From Halobacillus andaensis (lineage in GTDB: Bacteria; Bacillota; Bacilli; Bacillales; Halobacillaceae): a stretch of 64,000 nucleotides of DNA. Of the stretch, positions 52,008 to 60,031 are shown piece by piece (position 1 is the stretch's first letter; the number at the start of each line of letters is the position of its first letter). Under the pieces are notes generated by a model, which was not told where the DNA came from, made no database searches, and saw nothing but the letters and a program-made list of their open reading frames with translations. The position numbers and the translations under genes were made by a program. The DNA is taken from NCBI RefSeq assembly GCF_014636475.1, contig NZ_BMEL01000003.1, positions 62,001 through 126,000 on the forward strand, given 5' to 3'.

Positions 52008-53357
52008 TTACTCCCACTCCTTCAAATACCATGAAGCCGGAATTGTAAACCCTTCCATCTCAAGGCGGTCCGCACAGTAAGGACGAATTCCGGTAGTTTC
52101 AAATCTCCCTTTTCCTCTGCTGTTTTCATCCAGCACTCTTCGCTCATTGTATTTAAATATATCTTGAAGAACGATGGTATCGCCTTCTAATCCGAGCACC
52201 TCTGTAATATGTGTGACCTTTCGTTTTCCATTTTTTAAACGCTCCTGATGAACAATCAAGTCAAGCGCTCCTGCAATCTGTTCTCGTATAGCCCGGATAG
52301 GTAACTCGAATCCTGCCATGAGAACCATCGTTTCGAGGCGGGCCAGTAAATCTCTCGGCGAGTTTGCATGACCAGTGCCTAAACTTCCTTCATGCCCGGT
52401 GTTCATAGCCTGAAGCATGTCAAGAGCCTCGGCACTCCTTACCTCACCGATAATAATACGGTCCGGTCTCATCCTCAGTGAGTTTTTAACAAGATCACGT
52501 ATCGTAATCGCTCCTTCTCCCTCTAAATTGGCCGGACGAGCTTCAAGAGAGACTACATGGTCCTGTGAAAGCTTCAGTTCGGCAGCATCCTCTATTGTAA
52601 TGATGCGCTCATCATCAGGGATAAACGAAGACAAAACGTTTAGAGTTGACGTCTTTCCTGAACCTGTCCCACCGCTTATAAAAATATTTAGTTTAGATTT
52701 CACACACTTCTCTATAAACTCGGCCATTTCAGGACTTAACGTATTAAAATTCAAGAAATCTTGAATGGTAAAAGGACGTTCTGAAAATTTCCTAATGGTA
52801 ATGGTAGGGCCTTGCAGAGACAAAGGTGGAATAATCGCATTCACACGTGAACCATCAGGAAGGCGAGCATCTACCATTGGAGAGCTTTCATCAATCCGGC
52901 GACCAAGCGGGTGAACGATTTTTTCAATTAGTCTTACTATGTGATCGTTATCTCTAAAGGAAACGTCCGTACGCTCAATTTTTCCTTCCTTCTCTACATA
53001 CACATCATGGGGACCATTCACCATGACTTCCGTGACCATTTCATCGCCCAGCAAAGAAGTAATCGGTCCGAACCCAAGCAACTCATTTTTTGCCTGTTTT
53101 AAAACGATTTGTTTATCTTCAAAGGAAAGGGTTTTTCCTTCCTGACGGAAAAAATCCTCTGCTTTCTGTTCAATCAATGGTTCATAGGCATCAGAAGGCA
53201 GATTTTCAATTTTCTTCATTTCTTCTACTAAGAAATTATGAAGCTTACTTTCCAGCTGATCTCCGACGACTTTACGATTATAGAGTAATGGAGAGGATTG
53301 CTTTTTAGGCTGATTTTCGATCAGTTCTTCTTTACCTAACCTTTTTAGTAATGACAT
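52008..53357 (-). CDS. tadA: Tad pilus assembly ATPase TadA/CpaF
   Basis: A 449-residue secretion ATPase of the VirB11/CpaF type. Walker A is GGTGSGKT (229-236), Walker B RMRPDRIIIGEVRSAEALDM near 298-317, with the His-box segment GHEGSLGTGHANSP following near 323-336. The N-terminal part (LLGDEMVTEVMVNGPHDVYV) is the usual CpaF domain. It powers pilin assembly. The ATG at 53357 is six bases past the tadZ stop. Confidence 0.93.
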   Translation of the reverse strand: MSLLKRLGKEELIENQPKKQSSPLLYNRKVVGDQLESKLHNFLVEEMKKIENLPSDAYEPLIEQKAEDFFRQEGKTLSFEDKQIVLKQAKNELLGFGPITSLLGDEMVTEVMVNGPHDVYVEKEGKIERTDVSFRDNDHIVRLIEKIVHPLGRRIDESSPMVDARLPDGSRVNAIIPPLSLQGPTITIRKFSERPFTIQDFLNFNTLSPEMAEFIEKCVKSKLNIFISGGTGSGKTSTLNVLSSFIPDDERIITIEDAAELKLSQDHVVSLEARPANLEGEGAITIRDLVKNSLRMRPDRIIIGEVRSAEALDMLQAMNTGHEGSLGTGHANSPRDLLARLETMVLMAGFELPIRAIREQIAGALDLIVHQERLKNGKRKVTHITEVLGLEGDTIVLQDIFKYNERRVLDENSRGKGRFETTGIRPYCADRLEMEGFTIPASWYLKEWE

Positions 53358-53362
53358 GGTTT

Positions 53363-54508
53363 CTACCTCCCTGCCGGCAGCGCCTTAAATAGTGGACGTG
53401 ATTTCTTGGCTGATTTTCCTTTTTGAAGCTGAAGGGCATTTATCGTTTCTTTACTAATTTTCGCTTTCGGATTTGTGATTACATATGGTCGTCCTTCGTT
53501 TACAGACCTGCACACCAGCTTACTGGCCTCTGGCAGCTGGACTGTGATTGGAAGGCCGAGTACTTTTTCCGCAGTAGCTAAGGGGACGCCTCTCTTTCTG
53601 GACTCACGATTTAATACGACTCTTAACGTGTTCTTCAAATTCAAAGATTCCAAGGTTTCGAGGAATAAGCGGCAATTCTTTAAGGTAGGCAAATCCTGCA
53701 TCGTTAATAGAAAGATCTCATCTGAATGTTCAAGGGCCGTTAAAACGATATCATCCATATAAGGAGCCGTATCAAAAATCACAACATCATAATCCCCTCT
53801 TACCTTTTCTACAAGACGCTGAATATGTTCTGGAGTGAATACTTCAGCAAATTCAGGACGGAGCGGTGCCGACAAGATGTTCAAGTACTCATTATAAGCG
53901 GTAATATAGGACTTTACTGGAGCGTTGGCTTTCTGATTCGCTTCCTTCATCCACTCATAAATGGACCGTTTCGGTTCGCAGTCTAAAAACATACTCACAT
54001 CACCAAATTGGAGGTCAAGATCCACGAGAAGGACAGACTCCTGTTTCTGGCTGTACGCGGTAGCAAGGTTGACGGAAAACGTGGTTTTCCCGACGCCTCC
54101 CTTTGTACTGCAGACTGTAATATAGTGAGTTTCCTTATTTCCCTGGCTAGCTCGTTCAACGTGCTGCTCTCTCTCTATAATTAATTGCTCCACCTGCTCA
54201 GGTCTAAAAGGAAGGGCAATCACATCCAAAGCGCCAGCTCTCATCGCTTGTCGAAGATCAACCCTGACGCCAGCCTCTATTAAAATGACACTTAGATTAG
54301 GATAAATCGCTTGAAAGTTTCGGCATGTATCGTACCCATCCTGCTCGTCACTCATCGCATAAAATAAGACCCCGTGCTCTTGTTTATCCATCAAATTTTT
54401 TAACGCACTTTTTTTCTCAACGTACTCGAGCTTACGTCCATGCTTTTTAAATACATCAAGGATACTCGGTTCCATCGTCAGTTGGGGAGCCATCGTCATC
54501 CACTTCAT
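53363..54508 (-). CDS. tadZ: TadZ/CpaE-type ATPase
   Basis: A 381-residue protein with a receiver-like N-terminal domain (residues 1-115, lacking a clear phosphorylatable Asp pattern) and a MinD/ParA-type ATPase with deviant Walker A KGGVGKTT (136-143), then VDLDLQFGDVSMFLD and DVVIFDTAPYMDD. TadZ places the pilus machine at specific cell sites. It overlaps the CpaB-like gene by four bases. Confidence 0.88.
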   Translation of the reverse strand: MKWMTMAPQLTMEPSILDVFKKHGRKLEYVEKKSALKNLMDKQEHGVLFYAMSDEQDGYDTCRNFQAIYPNLSVILIEAGVRVDLRQAMRAGALDVIALPFRPEQVEQLIIEREQHVERASQGNKETHYITVCSTKGGVGKTTFSVNLATAYSQKQESVLLVDLDLQFGDVSMFLDCEPKRSIYEWMKEANQKANAPVKSYITAYNEYLNILSAPLRPEFAEVFTPEHIQRLVEKVRGDYDVVIFDTAPYMDDIVLTALEHSDEIFLLTMQDLPTLKNCRLFLETLESLNLKNTLRVVLNRESRKRGVPLATAEKVLGLPITVQLPEASKLVCRSVNEGRPYVITNPKAKISKETINALQLQKGKSAKKSRPLFKALPAGR

Positions 54509-55083
54509 TTAATAAACACTCCTTCATGCAGCTCATCTTCATGGATGTGCAGGTGTTTTTCTTCTTTCTTATCGTCTCCTTCAGCGCGGAGCATCATATA
54601 TAGCTCATATTTCGATGCAAAACCTAGTGCCAAACCCTCTTTAGGAGTAACCTCCACCGTAATCATTTGATAACGGTCCCTCTCTTCTTCCGCATCCGCT
54701 GCATGGCCAATTGCTAACACCTTCACATTTTGTAAAACAATGGATCCTGCATCATGCTGCTCTTTCTCCCCCTCTTCAGGAGCCACCAAACTAGCCACTA
54801 CGTCAATGTAAGATCCTGCTTCAACAAAACCAGCGACCCCTTGAGGATCGGTAACCTCTACCGTCATCGCCCGCTTCCCTTCTTCTATTTCTTCAAGGTC
54901 GTTCGCGTATTCTTCTTCACTTTCAAGCTCTTCCTCAGGTTCTTCCTCCGGCTCTTCTTTCTCATCTTCACTCGCATTCACCGGCTGATTGGACTGCTGC
55001 ACATCTTGTAAATAGAAATAAAGCGCTCCTGTAGCAAAAAGCCCAAAGACTAACGACCAGATCCACAACTTCTTCGTCTTCAT
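54505..55083 (-). CDS. CpaB/RcpC-like pilus assembly protein (SAF domain)
   Basis: A 192-residue protein with one N-terminal membrane segment (LWIWSLVFGLFATGALYFYL), a very acidic linker (residues about 40-70), and a SAF-like domain with VTDPQGVAGFVEAGSYIDVVASL and ITVEVTPKEGLALGFASKYE. CpaB/RcpC proteins help assemble the outer parts of Tad machines; this short form fits Gram-positive Tad systems that lack a secretin. Confidence 0.8.
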   Translation of the reverse strand: MKTKKLWIWSLVFGLFATGALYFYLQDVQQSNQPVNASEDEKEEPEEEPEEELESEEEYANDLEEIEEGKRAMTVEVTDPQGVAGFVEAGSYIDVVASLVAPEEGEKEQHDAGSIVLQNVKVLAIGHAADAEEERDRYQMITVEVTPKEGLALGFASKYELYMMLRAEGDDKKEEKHLHIHEDELHEGVFIK

Positions 55084-55101
55084 TCTCCACCCCTCACTCT
55101 C

Positions 55102-56034
55102 CTATTGAACTAAACGGACGCCGTACACACCGTAATCGCTCTCTTCTCCTTCTTCGGAAAACTCTCCGTAAGTTATCGTTTCAATAAAGCGGCCCTTGAT
55201 TTCGTGCTTCTCTAAAGATTCAATCCAGAAGGCAGCAAATCCTATAATTTTCACTTGCGACTTCCCGTTGACATCACTATAAGTTTCTACAATGGGTACA
55301 ATGATCACCCGCTCACAGGAATCATCCGCTGTTTCGTAGGATTGACAGTGAGGTTCAGAAGCGTCTGCGTTGATTCTGTAATCTATAGACTGCTTAACAT
55401 GCCCCCATTTAAATCCTGTTTCCGTGCTCTCATAAATGTCATCTGATATTTCCATTGTTACCCCATACTTTATCTTGTCCCGAAGTGTGTTGTGCTCTGG
55501 GTGGTCAATGTCTAAAAATCCAAAGTTTCCTTTAACCGATGCATTTTCTCCATTACCAGGCTGAAAATGCATGGTGAATGAATCACTTGGATTAAACTCC
55601 TCTTGCTTAATCCCGATCGGGACAATCCCTTCTCTCTTTTTCAACGTCCCACTAATTTCAGCACGAGAAAAAGCACGGACTTCAGTTAGATCAAAACCAA
55701 GAACCTTAGCAAATGTTAACGGTACCTCGCTCACTTTCTCAACCTCCACAAAATTGTCCCCCGTTAGAACTTCTGCTCCCGCTAAGGTATATCCGTTTTT
55801 CTGTCCATATTCTTTCGCTATTGCTTCCGCTTCACTTAGACTGGTCAGCACTTCCTGAACTCCAGCTAAAGCCGAAGCGTCCACCCCTTTCTGGAGCTTG
55901 CTTTTTTCAAGAAAAAGGCTTCCTCCATCTACGACAAGAGCGACAAAACCACAAAAAACAAATAAACATAAAGCCGTAAACACTAAGGCGTTACCGTCTT
56001 CTCTATTAAATAACTCTCTTATTCGCCTTCTCAT
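55102..56034 (-). CDS. TadG-like pilus assembly protein
   Basis: A 310-residue protein starting with the Tad-domain signature: basic head, then EDGNALVFTALCLFVFCGFVALVVDGG (membrane segment), then LEKSKLQKGVDASALAGVQEV. The extracellular remainder has three cysteines (CQSYETADDSCERV and one earlier). TadG-type proteins are minor pilin-like or surface-anchoring components. It abuts the TadE gene. Confidence 0.82.
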   Translation of the reverse strand: MRRRIRELFNREDGNALVFTALCLFVFCGFVALVVDGGSLFLEKSKLQKGVDASALAGVQEVLTSLSEAEAIAKEYGQKNGYTLAGAEVLTGDNFVEVEKVSEVPLTFAKVLGFDLTEVRAFSRAEISGTLKKREGIVPIGIKQEEFNPSDSFTMHFQPGNGENASVKGNFGFLDIDHPEHNTLRDKIKYGVTMEISDDIYESTETGFKWGHVKQSIDYRINADASEPHCQSYETADDSCERVIIVPIVETYSDVNGKSQVKIIGFAAFWIESLEKHEIKGRFIETITYGEFSEEGEESDYGVYGVRLVQ

Positions 56035-56035
56035 C

Positions 56036-56410
56036 TTATTCCACCCTCATAACTGTCGTATCAGATAAGTTGAAAGGGGAGGCGAGCGAACCTACGACCG
56101 GAGTAAGGAAATCAATATCGTAATCTAATATAATCCTCACCTCTGAACCGCTGTCACGGTCTCCTTCAGGGGAAATAGCTATATTTAAACTTGAATCATT
56201 CAACCCGGACGCAGTATCCTCAATAACGGCTCGAATGTGAGCATCGTCCCCGCCGACGCTTGCGGCCCGGGCCCCTTCCCTTCCAGCATGGTCAATCGTT
56301 AAGTACGCATGAAAAATTCGGCCAAAATCCATAATGCCAAACACAAGCATAAGAAGGATAGGAAGCACCAGTGCCATCTCTACAAGAGCCTGACCCTTTT
56401 CTGATTTCAT
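56036..56410 (-). CDS. TadE-like minor pilin
   Basis: A 124-residue pseudopilin: KSEKGQALVEMALVLPILLM (E+5-type start with hydrophobic helix) followed by FGIMDFGRIFHAYLTIDHAG and REGARAASVGG, all hallmarks of TadE. It is expected to be processed by the prepilin peptidase encoded just upstream, with which it overlaps by four bases. Confidence 0.87.
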   Translation of the reverse strand: MKSEKGQALVEMALVLPILLMLVFGIMDFGRIFHAYLTIDHAGREGARAASVGGDDAHIRAVIEDTASGLNDSSLNIAISPEGDRDSGSEVRIILDYDIDFLTPVVGSLASPFNLSDTTVMRVE

Positions 56411-56913
56411 AGCATTCCCTCCAAAAACAGAGAAAGCCCAGCCCCCAGTCCAATCGCTACTCCATAAGGAAAGGTGGCTGCTCCCGGCTGCTGGTCAATC
56501 GATAAAGAGCCGGCCTGACCTTTAAAGACAAGAAAGGAAAAAAACAACTTTTTAACAACGAACCCGAGGGCACGTCTTCGATAGAGCAGCACAGCGGCTA
56601 CTAGTCCCCCTATAATCGCGGCGTACAGAAACGTATAAAATACGAAAGACGCCCCCATCAGTGCGCCAATTGCCCCCATCAGCTTTACGTCTCCCGCTCC
56701 CATCACTCCCATAATAAACGGAATAAATAATAATCCTAAGCCGGCAAGAAGTCCCAAGCTGCTAAACAAGAACCCTTGCCAGCCACCCAAAATCGTGTGG
56801 AATAGGATTGCGATAAGTACGGTGGGGACAGTAAGGACGTTATATATTTTCCGGGAGCGTATGTCTGTGATGACGCATATGGTGAGGACGGTAAGTAATA
56901 GGATGATTTCCAT
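56407..56913 (-). CDS. A24 prepilin peptidase (TadV/CpaA)
   Basis: A 168-residue membrane aspartyl protease with both catalytic aspartates: D17 in TDIRSRKI and D75 in MGAGDVKLMG. Small size (no methylase domain) is typical for TadV/CpaA. It cleaves the Flp and TadE precursors. It is separated from the pilin gene by a hairpin that may reduce its expression relative to pilin. Confidence 0.9.
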   Translation of the reverse strand: MEIILLLTVLTICVITDIRSRKIYNVLTVPTVLIAILFHTILGGWQGFLFSSLGLLAGLGLLFIPFIMGVMGAGDVKLMGAIGALMGASFVFYTFLYAAIIGGLVAAVLLYRRRALGFVVKKLFFSFLVFKGQAGSLSIDQQPGAATFPYGVAIGLGAGLSLFLEGML

Positions 56914-56939
56914 AAGAGATCTCCTCTCTTTTTAAAAGT

Positions 56940-56967
56940 AGCCCTGCCTTTTAGAAAAAGCAGGGCT
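56940..56967 (-). terminator. Hairpin between pilin and peptidase genes, partial terminator
   Basis: AGCCCTGC (56940-56947) and GCAGGGCT (56960-56967) form a stem; on the minus strand it is followed by ACTTTTAAAAAG, an imperfect T-run. This suits abundant pilin mRNA with limited read-through into the assembly genes. Confidence 0.6.
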
Positions 56968-56993
56968 TAAAACAATTTTTTAGTTTCTATTTA

Positions 56994-57185
56994 TTATTGA
57001 CTAGCATCACCGCCACCACTAGTTCCACCAAGTTCTGTTGTAATATTTTTGAAAACTGTTTCAATTTGTCCACCTAAAGCTGTTAGTGCAGTGACAACAA
57101 ATACTGCAATCAAAGCTAAAATTAATCCATATTCCGCCATTGCCTGTCCTTCTTCTTCCTGCCATAGTCGTTTCATCATTTCCAT
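56994..57185 (-). CDS. Flp/Tad major pilin
   Basis: A 63-residue pilin precursor. Short charged leader (MEMMKRLWQEEEG), predicted cleavage after Gly13, then QAMAEYGLILALIAVFVVTA with Glu at +5 and Tyr at +6, as in Flp pilins. The C-terminal tail is glycine/serine-rich (GGTSGGGDASQ). AAAGGAGG lies nine bases before the ATG. First gene of the tad operon. Confidence 0.93.
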   Translation of the reverse strand: MEMMKRLWQEEEGQAMAEYGLILALIAVFVVTALTALGGQIETVFKNITTELGGTSGGGDASQ

Positions 57186-57231
57186 AAGTAATTCCTCCTT
57201 TGATTTTGTTCTCTTCTAAGAACTTAATCAC

Positions 57232-57280
57232 ATTATAGTACGTCGTTCTTTATAACGAAAATTGCAAATTTGTTCGTTAT
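57232..57280 (-). promoter_or_regulatory. Flp promoter region with operator-like inverted repeat
   Basis: On the minus strand TATAAT lies at 57237-57232, with TTTCGT 17 bases upstream as a weak -35. Overlapping that -35 is an inverted repeat ATAACGAA (57252-57259) / TTCGTTAT (57273-57280), enclosing a near-symmetric A/T-rich centre. The arrangement looks like a regulator site controlling the pilus operon; no regulator gene is adjacent. Confidence 0.5.
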
Positions 57281-57413
57281 GGCGAATTAGAGGATATAAT
57301 ACTGGGTTTTTTGGCTATTTTCTCCTTTATTCTCACAATTTCGTTCTTTTTAAAAAACATTTTCATACTCTATAATGAACTTAATTAATAGATCTACTAT
57401 AGGAGGTGATGAG

Positions 57414-57734
57414 ATGGCGGCCCATACAATCCCTTATCAGATTGACTCCGCAGACACATTTACAAAGCGTTTGATCGGTTTAACGAACAAACGAAAGCCG
57501 ATTTCCGAAGAAGGCATGTGGTTCGATCAATGCAAAAGCATTCATATGTTTTTCATGAAGTTTCCCATTGATGTATTATTTCTCGACAACGAACGTAAAG
57601 TGGTGAAATCGGTGGCAGGCTTAAAACCGTGGAGAGTTGTTCCTGCTGTCCCGCAGGCTGTTTCTACTCTTGAATTGCCGGAAGGGACCATTAAACAAAT
57701 GAATATTAATCAAGGTGATTATGTATCTTTTTAA
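57414..57734 (+). CDS. DUF192 family protein
   Basis: A 106-residue protein of the DUF192 family: TFTKRLIGLTNKRKPISEEG, then KSIHMFFMKFPIDVLFLDNE, then VVKSVAGLKPWRVVPA and ending STLELPEGTIKQMNINQGDYV. Function is not established. The ATG at 57414 follows AGGAGGTGATGAG; TATAAT at 57371-57376 is a likely -10. It is divergent from the tad operon, so one intergenic region may regulate both. Confidence 0.87.
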   Translation: MAAHTIPYQIDSADTFTKRLIGLTNKRKPISEEGMWFDQCKSIHMFFMKFPIDVLFLDNERKVVKSVAGLKPWRVVPAVPQAVSTLELPEGTIKQMNINQGDYVSF

Positions 57735-57738
57735 TAAA

Positions 57739-57767
57739 AAAGTCAGGACTTATTAAGGCCTGACTTT
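57739..57767 (+). terminator. Intrinsic terminator
   Basis: AAAGTCAGG (57739-57747) pairs with CCTGACTTT (57759-57767) directly after the DUF192 gene. Confidence 0.75.
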
Positions 57768-57811
57768 CAGCTTGCAAAAATCCTTGGGTTTTTTAAAGTA
57801 TTTGTATGCAC

Positions 57812-57930
57812 GAGCGGTCGAGTACCAATCGCTTTCCGCGGACGAACGCCCGAGCCTCCTCGCGAAACCCACGCTCCGGGGTCTCGGAGCGCCCGTTTTT
57901 CCGCAGGAGTCTCTTGGTATTCGACCGCTC
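57812..57930 (-). repeat. Structured intergenic repeat R3, copy 1
   Basis: A 119-base element closed by a 17-bp stem, GAGCGGTCGAGTACCAA (57812-57828) with TTGGTATTCGACCGCTC (57914-57930), one G-U pair. Read on the minus strand the core begins GAGACTCCTGCGGAAAAAC and ends TCCGCGGAAAGCGA, matching the core of the copy at 63864. The flanking stem sequence is different from that copy. Confidence 0.75.
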
Positions 57931-58101
57931 TTCACCGAAAAAGACTTTTCTTTATAGGTGAAAGATTACTAGAACATGTTATAGACTGGCTTTCCTCTTC
58001 AACAGGTTCCATATTTTATTCGTACCGAAACCTTGTTTGAATCAAAAATAAAGGAAACAGCGAAACCAGATCATACCTTTCCCGAACTTTTTGGTATTTT
58101 C
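57931..58101. other. Spacer after repeat R3 copy 1
   Basis: About 170 bases up to the esterase stop. No gene, strong hairpin or repeat was recognised here. Confidence 0.4.
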
Positions 58102-59076
58102 TTATGTTAGATGAAGATGTTGGCTTAACCAGTCGAATGATTGCTCTCCTTTCACCTCATGGCCTCCATCAAATAGATCATAAGAAAACTGCGAACCTAC
58201 TCCAAGCTCTTTGTAGAGTAAGGTGAGCTTTTGTATCGTTTGCTGTGCTGGTTCAATCGGAAAGACTTGATCATGCAGTCCCGCTTCAATAAAAAGCGGT
58301 TTTGGCGTAATTAATCCAAGCAGTGCCGGCAGTTCACCAACTTTCAATAAGCCGGGAATATAATTATCGAGGCAATGATCAGCAGCCAGTATGCTTCCTT
58401 TAAACGTATTGGCAAACCCACTCAAAACGGTTGCCTGCACTCTTCTATCAAGCATGGCTGTGAATGCGGCAATCATACCGCCTCCTGAGAAGCCGACCAC
58501 TCCGAATCGCTGTTCGCTCCAATTTTCCATTATGTCGAGTACACGCCGCGCTTCATATACTCTTAACCCAGCAAGCGTTTTGCCGCTCATCAGTAAATGG
58601 GCAGCGAGAGGAAAGCACGAGTTAGACACCCCTCCTTCTTTATCTTTTTTCAGCATACGGTCTCCGAATCCGATCATTTCCGGGACAAAAACTTTAAATC
58701 CTCTTTTCACTAGATCTAAAGCAAAACAGTGGTGTCCGGTGCTTCCCTTCTCAATTCCAACCATCTCTTTATACCCTTTTCCATGTCCATGTAACGCCAG
58801 CACTCCCGGATACTTTTTAGAAGGTTTAACAGCAGGGGTTAACACATACATCCTTGCCGTTAAATCGCCTGTCGTATAAAACTGAAAGTGCTCGCGAGTA
58901 TAACCATCTTCGTGCACGGGCTCTTCCACAGCCTGCACTCCCCTGCAAACAGGCGACTCAAAACAGCCTAGTAGACGAGTAACTTCCTTCCGTATCGCAC
59001 TCTTATTTATCATTTGTTTTTCGATAGACTCTTTATATAATCTAACAAGGTAACGATCGATTTCTGTCATCCTCAA
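58102..59076 (-). CDS. Alpha/beta hydrolase of the acetyl-xylan-esterase/dienelactone-hydrolase type
   Basis: A 324-residue esterase-like enzyme. GVLALHGHGKGYKEMVG forms the oxyanion region near 91-107, the nucleophile elbow is GFSGGG (Ser198), and the C-terminal His is in FDGGHEV. No signal peptide. Its position downstream of kduI and kduD suggests it removes acyl groups or acts on oligosaccharide breakdown products of pectin, but this is context only. It starts about 90 bases after kduI, beyond a terminator-like hairpin. Confidence 0.78.
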   Translation of the reverse strand: MRMTEIDRYLVRLYKESIEKQMINKSAIRKEVTRLLGCFESPVCRGVQAVEEPVHEDGYTREHFQFYTTGDLTARMYVLTPAVKPSKKYPGVLALHGHGKGYKEMVGIEKGSTGHHCFALDLVKRGFKVFVPEMIGFGDRMLKKDKEGGVSNSCFPLAAHLLMSGKTLAGLRVYEARRVLDIMENWSEQRFGVVGFSGGGMIAAFTAMLDRRVQATVLSGFANTFKGSILAADHCLDNYIPGLLKVGELPALLGLITPKPLFIEAGLHDQVFPIEPAQQTIQKLTLLYKELGVGSQFSYDLFDGGHEVKGEQSFDWLSQHLHLT

Positions 59077-59118
59077 CTCTCCCTAAGTCAGCAGTTATGA
59101 ACGATTTTCAATACCACC

Positions 59119-59159
59119 AAAAAAGCCGACCCCACAGCATATCTCCCTGTCGAATCGGC
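59119..59159 (-). terminator. Hairpin after kduI, probable terminator
   Basis: On the minus strand GCCGA (59159-59155 side) pairs with TCGGC (59129-59125) and is followed by six Ts. A large loop makes it moderate in strength. Confidence 0.5.
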
Positions 59160-59165
59160 CCGGCC

Positions 59166-60005
59166 TTATTTAAGGTTTTCCATTTTCACGTGATCCATAT
59201 CGGTAAATGTGTAGTTTTCTCCTGCCATCGCCCAAATAAACGTATAGTTATTTGTCCCGACTCCTGAGTGGATGGACCAAGGAGGTGACAATACCACTTG
59301 TTCGTTTTTCACGACCATGTGTCGGGTGTCATCCGGTTTGCCCATAAAGTGAAATACGCGGGAGTCTTCATCCATATCGAAGTACAGGTAGGCTTCCATG
59401 CGGCGATCATGTACATGCGGAGGCATGGTGTTCCACATATTGTTTGGAGCAAGCAAGGTCATACCCATCATGAGCTGGCAGCTTTGCAGGCCATCAGCGT
59501 GAATGTATTTATAAATGGTACGGTTGTTTGACTCCGCATCGGAACCTAGCTTAGTAGGTGTCGCGTCATCAATGGGAAGCTTTTTCGTCGGGTATTGTTT
59601 ATGAGCCGTTGCTGAGGCCATGTAAAACCTTGCCGGCTTCGAAGCATCATCACTTTCTAACGTAACATCGCGGTTTCCTAATCCAACATAGAGGCAGTCG
59701 CGTTTGTTTAGTTCATAGGTTTCTCCATCTACTTTCACAAGTCCTTTTCCTTCTGAAATGTTGATGATTCCTATTTCTCTTCGTTCAAGGAAAAACTCAG
59801 TTTTCAATGTATCCTGGTCTTCAAGCTTTAATGGTTTGACAGTTGGAACAGCTCCCCCTGTAATGACACGATCATAGTGAGAGTAGACCATATTCAGTTC
59901 GCCTTCGACAAATAAGGATTCTACTAAGAACTCGCTTCTCAAACGTTCCCCATCATAGTTTTTAAAATCAGTTGGATTCGTTGCGTAACGTACTTCCATT
60001 TCCAT
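59166..60005 (-). CDS. kduI: 5-dehydro-4-deoxy-D-glucuronate isomerase KduI
   Basis: A 279-residue cupin-fold isomerase converting 5-keto-4-deoxyuronate to 2,5-diketo-3-deoxygluconate in pectin and glycosaminoglycan breakdown. Family landmarks: EVRYATNPTDFKNYDGERLR, GELNMVYSHYDR, GGAVPTVKPLKL, and the metal-binding PPHVHDRRMEAYLYF (HxH, Glu) plus the later SIHSGVGTNNYTFIWAM His. It lies 26 bases downstream of kduD; the two enzymes act in sequence. Confidence 0.95.
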   Translation of the reverse strand: MEMEVRYATNPTDFKNYDGERLRSEFLVESLFVEGELNMVYSHYDRVITGGAVPTVKPLKLEDQDTLKTEFFLERREIGIINISEGKGLVKVDGETYELNKRDCLYVGLGNRDVTLESDDASKPARFYMASATAHKQYPTKKLPIDDATPTKLGSDAESNNRTIYKYIHADGLQSCQLMMGMTLLAPNNMWNTMPPHVHDRRMEAYLYFDMDEDSRVFHFMGKPDDTRHMVVKNEQVVLSPPWSIHSGVGTNNYTFIWAMAGENYTFTDMDHVKMENLK

Positions 60006-60031
60006 TCTCCTCTCTAATGATAACGATTATA

